Below are positions 5,774 to 9,516 of a stretch of 9,516 bases of DNA, in pieces. The stretch comes from DASZZX01 sp036260415 (GTDB lineage: Bacteria; Actinomycetota; Nitriliruptoria; Nitriliruptorales; JAHWKO01). The notes under the pieces were generated by a model. The model was not told the DNA's origin. It did not search any database and was given only the letters and a program-made list of their open reading frames with translations. A program made the position numbers and the translations under genes. The DNA lies in the NCBI GenBank assembly GCA_036260415.1, contig DASZZX010000056.1, positions 1 to 9,516 of the forward strand, read 5' to 3'. Numbering within the stretch: the stretch's first letter is position 1; every line of letters starts with the position of its first letter.

Positions 5774-6329
5774 ACGCATCGCCGACCCGCTCATACCGGA
5801 AGCGGTCGTGGAGGCGGTCCTCCCCGTGCTGCCAGAACTCCAGCACGTCGGCCACCAGCCGGTAGCCGCCCCAGCGTGCGGGGCGGGCCGGGTCGTCGCC
5901 GTGCTCGCCCCGTACGCGTGCCACCTCCTCCTCCAGCCAGCGCCGGTTGGGCACCGATTGGCTCTGGCGGGAGGCCACCGCGGACAGGCGGCTGCCGAGC
6001 GGCCGGGTGCGCCAGTAGTCATCGGCCGCGGCCGCGGTGACCGTCTCGACGCGACCCTCGATGCGGACCTGCCGCTCGTCCCAATGGAACAGCAGCGCCG
6101 CGTGCGGGTTGGCGGCCAGCTCGCGTCCCTTGCGGCTCTCGGTGTCGGTGTAGAAGACGAACCCGGCCGGTCCGTGGCCCTTCAACAGCACCATCCGAGC
6201 CGAGGGGCGCCCGTCCGGTGTCGCGGTCGCCAGTGCCATGGCGTCCGGGTAGGCCACCTGCGCGGCGGCGTACCAGGTCGCGAACTGTTGGAACGGATCA
6301 GGGTCGAGGTCGCGCTCGTGCAGCGGCAC
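5748..6329 (-). CDS. pdxH: Pyridoxamine/pyridoxine 5'-phosphate oxidase
   Basis: The 193-residue protein catalyses the FMN-dependent oxidation of pyridoxamine or pyridoxine 5'-phosphate to pyridoxal 5'-phosphate, using O2, in the cytoplasm. Family motifs appear in order: DLDPDPFQQFATWYAAA at the N-terminus, RMVLLKG (45-51), FYTDTESRKGREL (59-71) for FMN phosphate, QVRIEG (87-92), SRLSAVASRQSQ (113-124), RWGGYR (152-157) and the substrate-binding RLHDR (172-176). It ends in RLSP, as usual. The length is normal for bacterial PdxH, slightly short at the N-terminus. GTG 6329 is the only start just before the conserved block, with GAGG about ten bases upstream. It begins 12 nt after the stop of the SnoaL-like gene, so the two are probably cotranscribed. 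Its last codons lie inside the first unit of the repeat array and seem to be the source sequence copied in that array. Confidence 0.95.
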   Translation of the reverse strand: MPLHERDLDPDPFQQFATWYAAAQVAYPDAMALATATPDGRPSARMVLLKGHGPAGFVFYTDTESRKGRELAANPHAALLFHWDERQVRIEGRVETVTAAAADDYWRTRPLGSRLSAVASRQSQSVPNRRWLEEEVARVRGEHGDDPARPARWGGYRLVADVLEFWQHGEDRLHDRFRYERVGDAWRRQRLSP

Positions 6330-6341
6330 GACGGCGGCGCC

Positions 6342-6692
6342 TCAGGTGTAGTCGCGGTGGTAGGTGATGCGACCCTGCTCGTCCACGTCGATGAACGACG
6401 CGCGTGGTAAGGAGTTCCAGCGCCGCCCGGCGGCTGTGTACGACACGGTCCACTCCGCCGCTGCCCGACCCTCCTCCTCTTGCTCCAAGACGCGCTTCAT
6501 GTTGACCTGCAGGTCGGTCTTGCTGCCCAGGAAGTCCTTGAGGTAAGCGACCGTGAGCAGGTTGCCGTTGTGGGGCGGGTTGTACGGCTCGTAGTAGACC
6601 GCGTCGGTCGTGTACATGTCCTCGATCGCGTCGAAGTCGTTGGCCTCCCAGGCCTTCATCAGCTCGTTCCAGCGATCCAGCGCGCGCCCCAT
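6342..6692 (-). CDS. SnoaL-like / NTF2-fold protein of unknown substrate
   Basis: This 116-residue protein has the layout of the nuclear transport factor 2/SnoaL family. The N-terminal helix pair RWNELMKAWEANDFDAIEDM is followed by YTTDAVYYEP, then a helix (VAYLKDFLGSKTDLQVNMKRV), then strands WTVSYTAAGRRW and ASFIDVDEQGRITYHRDYT. The family includes small cyclases, isomerases and binding proteins, and the fold alone does not predict the reaction. Tyr, Asp and His residues at the pocket ends (for example HRDY at 111-114) could be functional, but this is a guess. ATG 6692 has GGAGG five bases upstream. A longer frame up to 6995 has low-complexity Arg-rich content and is not believed. The position directly before pdxH suggests cotranscription but not a shared pathway. 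Confidence 0.8.
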   Translation of the reverse strand: MGRALDRWNELMKAWEANDFDAIEDMYTTDAVYYEPYNPPHNGNLLTVAYLKDFLGSKTDLQVNMKRVLEQEEEGRAAAEWTVSYTAAGRRWNSLPRASFIDVDEQGRITYHRDYT

Positions 6693-6736
6693 CGTGCCTC
6701 CGCACCCTTCGTCGGACGTTCCGCCAGGGAGCCGAG

Positions 6737-6742
6737 AGGATA
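6737..6742 (-). promoter_or_regulatory. Putative -10 element upstream of the SnoaL-pdxH pair
   Basis: On the minus strand this hexamer is TATCCT, the same as the putative -10 before the HAD gene. It would give a leader of roughly 38 nt before ATG 6692, with the GGAGG site included. No convincing -35 lies 16-18 nt upstream. Confidence 0.35.
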
Positions 6743-6819
6743 GGCCACGCGGGCGTTGGCGGGCGTCCGCGTCCGGTCGCAGCGTCACCCGCCGTCGGCA
6801 AGACCGTCGGTGCCGTGGC

Positions 6820-6870
6820 CGCGTCGTGGTGGCTGCTCGGCGACCGCGTCGTGGTGGTCCGCTCGGCGAC
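6820..6870. repeat. Two-copy tandem repeat of 25-26 bp
   Basis: The copies at 6820-6844 and 6845-6870 both begin CGCGTCGTGGTGG and end CTCGGCGAC, differing only in the central 3-4 bases. No coding frame or known motif explains them. They might be a protein-binding site or simple slippage. Confidence 0.8.
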
Positions 6871-6898
6871 CGGCAGTACGGGCGCACGGGTCGTGCCA

Positions 6899-6945
6899 AG
6901 TGGTGCAGGCGAGATCCCAGAGGCGCAGAGGCACCAGCCACCACT
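6899..6945. repeat. Inverted repeat with two competing pairings
   Basis: AGTGGTG (6899-6905) pairs with CACCACT (6939-6945). The overlapping TGGTGC (6901-6906) can instead pair with GCACCA (6931-6936). The two stems exclude each other. The stems are short and the region GC-rich, so chance is likely. Confidence 0.35.
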
Positions 6946-7158
6946 GACGCTCGCGACAGGGCCCTCACCGTCGGGACCGCTCGTGCCGGGCACATCGCGG
7001 CCCGTTGACCGCACGGCGACCAGCGGCCCCCCGACGCCTGCTCGCCGGACCAGCGGCCGCCAGCCTGCCCGAACCATCGTCAGCTCCGACACCGGCCCGA
7101 CGGCACGAGACGGACCCGTCGCCATATCGGAGCGAGGTCCGTCGACCACCGACAGCGA

Positions 7159-7188
7159 CCGGCCTCCCACAGGGCTCTGGGAGGCCGG
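7159..7188. terminator. Strong 11-bp stem-loop in the non-coding region
   Basis: CCGGCCTCCCA (7159-7169) and TGGGAGGCCGG (7178-7188) pair perfectly around an 8-nt loop. A second small palindrome GGACCAAGGTCC follows at 7188-7199. There is no T-run on either strand. It looks like a terminator, but the genes on each side are transcribed away from it. It would therefore serve an unseen transcript, act as an insulator, or be part of a structured RNA. Confidence 0.5.
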
Positions 7189-7236
7189 GACCAAGGTCCT
7201 GGTCATCCACGAGACGCCAGTCACCGTCTGCCAGCT

Positions 7237-7369
7237 TTGTCCCCAACGTCCACAGGGGGCTGGGGACAACCTGCGCGCTGCTGGCCCGGTCAGGCGACCG
7301 CGGCCTGTGGACGCCGCGGTGCAATGACGGTGGATAAGACCATGGACAGCGCAGTTCGCTTGTGGACGG
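7237..7369. promoter_or_regulatory. Cluster of DnaA-box-like nonamers
   Basis: Compared by eye with TTGTCCACA (high-GC actinobacterial form) or TTATCCACA: TTGTCCCCA at 7237-7245 (8/9), ACGTCCACA at 7246-7254 (7/9, directly abutting), TGGGGACAA at 7261-7269 (8/9, reverse), TGTGGACGC at 7306-7314 (7/9, reverse), GGTGGATAA at 7329-7337 (8/9 to the second form, reverse) and TGTGGACGG at 7361-7369 (7/9, reverse). Six sites in 133 bp of non-coding DNA suggest a DnaA-binding or similar regulatory locus. No dnaA or dnaN gene is in the window, so an origin is not claimed. Confidence 0.4.
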
Positions 7370-7478
7370 CGGGCGGGGCGGTTTGCGGCGGCTCGACGGC
7401 CGGGCCGCCGCTGGCCCCCGCCCGGGCAGTCGGCTTGACTCCCGAGCCGTCACCTGTCCGACGACCGGGAGGACCGCG

Positions 7479-9008
7479 GTGCCCGATCGCACCTGGCCCG
7501 ACCACCTCGACGACGTGGCACAGGCGGTGCTCGCACGCGATGAGGAGCGGCTGGCCGCGCTCGGCGATCTGGTACGCATCCCCTCCGTGTCAGCGGACGG
7601 GCACGATCCCGCCCAGGTGCGGCGCTCCGCCGACCTCACCGCTCGCCTGCTACGCGGCGCGGGGCTCGAGGACGTGCGTCTGCTGGAGGTCGACGGCGCC
7701 CACCCCTACGTGTACGGAGAGTGGCGCCGAGCTGTGGAGCTGGGCCCCGGGGATCGGCGTGTGGCCTCGACCACCTCCCTGGCGAACCCTGGTGACGACG
7801 CGGTGACCGTCCTGCTGTACGCCCACCACGACGTGCAGCCGGTGGGTACGCCTGATCGCTGGCACTCACCTCCCTTCGAACCCACGGTCCGGGATGGCCG
7901 GCTGTACGGGCGGGGCACCGCCGACGACAAGGCCGGGATCCTCGTGCACGTCGCGGCGGTGCGCGCCTGGCTGGACGCCCGCGGAGGGCTGCCGGTCGAC
8001 GTCAAGGTGGTGATCGAGGGCGAGGAGGAGATCGGATCTCCGCATCTGGGCGAGTTCCTCCGCCGCCACGCGGACACCCTGCGCGCGGATGTGATCGTGC
8101 TGACCGACGCCACCAACTGGAAGGTGGGGGTGCCGGCGCTGACCTACAGCCTGCGGGGCCTGGCCGAGGTGTACGTGACCGTGCGCGCGCTGGAGCAGCC
8201 GATCCACTCCGGCATGTGGGGCGGGCCCATCCCCGACGCGCTCACCGGCCTGCTGAAAGCGTTGGCGACTCTCACCGACGAGCGTGGCCGGCCGGCCGTT
8301 GCGGGCCTCTTCGATGATGTGCGCCCCGTCACGGACGACGAGCGGAAACGACTGGACGCGCTCGACGCGGACCCCGTTCAGCTGCGCACCGAGGCCCGGG
8401 TCCTCCCCGGCGTGGAGTGGACGGGTGACCCCGAACGCTCGGTGCTCGAGCGCATCTGGATGCAGCCCACGGTCACGGTGATCGGCATGGACGTCCCCAG
8501 CCTGCGGGAGGCCTCGAACACCTTGCTGGCAGAGGCGAGCGCGAAGGTGTCGATCCGGCTCGCACCGGGTCAGAGCCCCGGCCGCGCCGCCGCACTCGTC
8601 GAGCAGCACCTCCACGACAACGTGCCCTTCAACCTGCACGTCGAGACCCACCCCGGCCACGGGGGCCAACCCTGGGTCACCGACCCGCGCGGGCCGGCGT
8701 TCGAGGCCGGCATCGCGGCGCTGCGCTCGGCCTTCGGCACCGAGCCGGCACTGATCGGGTGCGGCGGCTCGATCCCCTTCGTGGTGCCGTTCAGTCAGGC
8801 GTTCGGCGGCGCCCCGTGCCTGCTCACCGGCATCGAGGACCCGTCGACCAACGCCCACGGGGAGGACGAATCGCTGCATCTCGGCGACTTCTCCCGTGCC
8901 TGCCTGGCGGAGACCGTCCTGCTGGAGGAGCTCGCTGCTCGGGCAGGTGCCATCCGGGCGGGAGAGGAGGGCGGGCCGGTGGGCGACGGGGCGCCGTCCG
9001 GGAACTGA
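7479..9008 (+). CDS. M20-family metallopeptidase, carnosinase/dipeptidase-like
   Basis: The 509-residue protein belongs to the peptidase M20 group with dinuclear zinc, close to CNDP-type dipeptidases. Ligands and catalytic residues are visible: YAHHDVQ with His116 and Asp118, GRGTADDKAG with bridging Asp149, EGEEEIGS with general base Glu183 and metal Glu184, LTDAT with Asp210, and IHSGMWGG with His243 in the lid domain. Near the C-terminus GGSIPFVVPF and DPSTNAHGEDESLHL supply the last histidine. It should hydrolyse dipeptides or related amides in the cytoplasm; the exact substrate is unknown, and there is no signal peptide. About 25 residues (84-108, rich in Arg, Gly and Asp) separate VYGEW from VTVLLYAHHD, where relatives have a shorter link. 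GTG 7479 is chosen for GGGAGGA five bases upstream; the frame extends to 7362 without such a site. The gene stands alone, with 470 bp or more of non-coding DNA upstream. Confidence 0.9.
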   Translation: MPDRTWPDHLDDVAQAVLARDEERLAALGDLVRIPSVSADGHDPAQVRRSADLTARLLRGAGLEDVRLLEVDGAHPYVYGEWRRAVELGPGDRRVASTTSLANPGDDAVTVLLYAHHDVQPVGTPDRWHSPPFEPTVRDGRLYGRGTADDKAGILVHVAAVRAWLDARGGLPVDVKVVIEGEEEIGSPHLGEFLRRHADTLRADVIVLTDATNWKVGVPALTYSLRGLAEVYVTVRALEQPIHSGMWGGPIPDALTGLLKALATLTDERGRPAVAGLFDDVRPVTDDERKRLDALDADPVQLRTEARVLPGVEWTGDPERSVLERIWMQPTVTVIGMDVPSLREASNTLLAEASAKVSIRLAPGQSPGRAAALVEQHLHDNVPFNLHVETHPGHGGQPWVTDPRGPAFEAGIAALRSAFGTEPALIGCGGSIPFVVPFSQAFGGAPCLLTGIEDPSTNAHGEDESLHLGDFSRACLAETVLLEELAARAGAIRAGEEGGPVGDGAPSGN

Positions 9009-9101
9009 GCCGTCACCCGCCCGTTGCTGCGGCGGCACCCCCACGAGCGGGATGTCCACACGATGTGTGCCGGATGAGTGGCGCGACGCGTGCGATGGCG
9101 T

Positions 9102-9130
9102 ACCTTGCAGACGGGCCCACTCGGGGGAGG
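9102..9130 (+). promoter_or_regulatory. Possible promoter and ribosome binding site for the zinc-ribbon gene
   Basis: TACCTT (9101-9106) fits the TANNNT -10 pattern, with no clear -35. The leader would contain GGGGGAGG at 9123-9130, seven bases before GTG 9138. This Shine-Dalgarno match is what decides the start of the small gene. ATGTCCACA (9052-9060), one base from the DnaA-box form TTGTCCACA, lies further upstream. Confidence 0.35.
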
Positions 9131-9137
9131 ACGGCCA

Positions 9138-9299
9138 GTGGGACAGGCAGCCCATGTGGGCTTCCGGTGTGCGTGCGGTCGACGTGTGGTGTGCGAGACC
9201 GGCTCGGACGCCGACCGCCAGCGGCGCTGCTCGCGTTGCCGGCGCACCCGACGCCGCGAGAGCCAGACGCTGCGGCGGACTGACGGCCGGAGCCTGTAG
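9138..9299 (+). CDS. Small zinc-ribbon protein, function unknown
   Basis: This 53-residue basic protein begins MGQAAHVGFRC. Cysteines sit at 11, 13, 19, 31 and 34. The FRCACGRRV knuckle and the RRCSRCRR knuckle, about 17 residues apart, form a four-Cys ribbon (C-x-C and C-x2-C) like the short ribbons reading F.C.CG...RCP.CG. The tail from 35 is Arg-rich and could contact nucleic acid. GTG 9138 follows a strong GGGGGAGG. An upstream ATG at 9078 is in frame but would add 20 residues lacking any motif. The stop lies 43 nt before selC and in the same direction, but no link to selenium metabolism can be read from the protein. I do not recognise a named family. Confidence 0.6.
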   Translation: MGQAAHVGFRCACGRRVVCETGSDADRQRRCSRCRRTRRRESQTLRRTDGRSL

Positions 9300-9309
9300 C
9301 ACGCGGCGG

Positions 9310-9315
9310 TACGCT
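9310..9315 (+). promoter_or_regulatory. Possible -10 element of selC
   Basis: TACGCT fits TANNNT and would start a transcript about 20 nt before the tRNA 5' end, leaving a short leader for RNase P. CTGACG at 9280-9285 resembles a -35 but is about 24 nt away, too far. Cotranscription with the small gene upstream is an alternative. Confidence 0.3.
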
Positions 9316-9342
9316 CGCACCCGCGCCGGGGCGCCGGCGCAG

Positions 9343-9435
9343 GGAGGCGTCTGGGTTCCTGGTGGGCCCCGCGGTCTTCAAAACCGTTGAGGGGGTGCTG
9401 AGCCCCCTGGCGGGTTCGATTCCCGTCCGCCTCCG
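9343..9435 (+). tRNA. selC: Selenocysteine tRNA, anticodon TCA
   Basis: This 93-nt gene folds as a bacterial tRNA-Sec. The acceptor stem GGAGGCG (9343-9349) pairs with CGCCTCC (9428-9434), and an eighth position T9350/C9427 is mismatched. The D stem is 6 bp, GGGTTC (9353-9358) with GGGCCC (9364-9369), including two G-T pairs. The anticodon stem GCGGT/ACCGT encloses the loop CTTCAAA with TCA at 9378-9380. The long variable arm is AGGGGG (9390-9395) with CCCCCT (9403-9408). The T arm is GCGGG-TTCGATT-CCCGT. The discriminator is G9435 and CCA is not encoded. The extended D stem, the extra acceptor position and TCA together separate it from tRNA-Ser, which it otherwise resembles. It is charged with Ser and then converted by SelA, and delivered by SelB to UGA codons with a SECIS element. 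The small protein gene lies 43 nt upstream. Confidence 0.96.
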
Positions 9436-9467
9436 CTGACACTCCCGCGACCCGTCGCGTCCGTCAG
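9436..9467 (+). terminator. Nested stem-loop directly after selC
   Basis: The outer arms CTGAC (9436-9440) and GTCAG (9463-9467) enclose an inner palindrome CGCGAC-CC-GTCGCG (9446-9459), joined by a small internal loop. It begins at the base after the discriminator. No T-run follows. It may terminate the transcript or guide 3' processing of a tRNA without an encoded CCA. Confidence 0.45.
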
Positions 9468-9498
9468 GGATCTGGATCGTGCGTCCCCGCGGTCACCG

Positions 9499-9516
9499 AT
9501 GACCACCACCACGCAC
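9499..9516 (+). CDS. Possible start of the next gene, cut by the window edge
   Basis: ATG 9499 opens a frame reading MTTTTH to the end of the window. There is no clear ribosome binding site, and six codons do not identify a product. Genes for selenocysteine synthase (selA) or SelB often follow selC in bacteria, so one of these is a reasonable guess from context only. Confidence 0.2.

Larger units (their letters stand above)
6693..7478. other. Long apparently non-coding region between divergent genes
   Basis: I find no reading frame with protein-like composition in these 786 bp. The open frames, such as plus 6815-7327 and minus 6298-7269, are Arg/Pro/Thr-rich, lack good ribosome binding sites and show no family motif. 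The region holds a two-unit tandem repeat (6820-6870), an inverted repeat with alternative pairing (6899-6945), a strong hairpin (7159-7188) and a cluster of DnaA-box-like motifs (7237-7369). It must also contain promoters for the SnoaL-pdxH pair and the M20 gene. TTGACT at 7435-7440 could be a -35 for the latter, but no good -10 follows. An unrecognised RNA is possible. Confidence 0.6.

Noticed and set aside
6815..7327. Plus-strand frame of 170 codons in the non-coding region
   Set aside because: Thr/Pro/Arg-rich, no ribosome binding site, crosses the hairpin and resembles no family.
7237..7369. Chromosomal origin of replication
   Set aside because: No dnaA, dnaN or other origin genes are present and no AT-rich unwinding region is seen; only a DnaA-box-like cluster can be claimed.
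7866..9320. Minus-strand frame of 484 codons opposite the M20 gene
   Set aside because: Its composition is that of an antisense shadow; the plus strand has all metal ligands of M20 peptidases.
9343..9435. tRNA-Ser with long variable arm
   Set aside because: The anticodon is TCA, which would read UGA, and the 6-bp D stem and extra acceptor position fit tRNA-Sec.

Overview
The window is very GC-rich, densely coded DNA. Its gene content points to a high-GC actinobacterium (Actinomycetota): a minimal monoderm-type Tad/Flp pilus operon with actinobacterial family members, GTG and TTG starts with 4-nt stop/start overlaps, and a divergent HAD-IB hydrolase next to a CpaE/Ssd-like gene. This arrangement resembles the Mycobacterium tuberculosis Rv3654c-Rv3661 neighbourhood. 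The sequence does not fix class or genus.

Layout. Positions 1-266 are a perfect inverted repeat with 116-nt arms and a 34-nt spacer. It runs off the left edge and duplicates the 3' end of the last pilus gene, so it is either an assembly or amplification foldback or a real palindrome. Positions 157-4395 (minus strand) hold the Tad operon, read right to left: Ssd/CpaE-like protein, TadA/CpaF ATPase, a fused TadB-TadC membrane protein, a Flp pilin of DUF4244 type, a TadE-like pseudopilin and a second TadE-like protein. Every junction is a 4-nt overlap except the pilin, which has its own strong ribosome binding site. At 4513-5466 (plus) a HAD-IB phosphatase with a C-terminal membrane anchor diverges from the operon, probably as a leaderless transcript. 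Positions 5531-5773 are a tandem array of about 58-bp repeats carrying copies of the pdxH 3' end. On the minus strand follow pdxH (5748-6329) and an upstream SnoaL/NTF2-like gene (6342-6692). Positions 6693-7478 appear non-coding, with a short tandem repeat, a strong hairpin and a cluster of DnaA-box-like motifs. On the plus strand come an M20 dipeptidase-like gene (7479-9008), a 53-residue zinc-ribbon protein (9138-9299), the selenocysteine tRNA gene selC (9343-9435) and a hairpin. An ATG at 9499 may begin the next gene.

How the parts fit. The Tad genes would build a Flp-type pilus or pseudopilus: Ssd for localisation, TadA as motor, TadBC as platform, a pilin and two minor pseudopilins. No prepilin peptidase lies in the window. 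The pdxH pair concerns pyridoxal phosphate supply. selC shows that the organism very probably decodes UGA as selenocysteine; SelA, which charges this tRNA, is itself a PLP enzyme.

The most unusual shared theme is duplication of gene-end DNA: two tandem duplications lie exactly on translational-coupling junctions of the Tad operon, one array copies the pdxH terminus, and the edge palindrome copies the last Tad gene.
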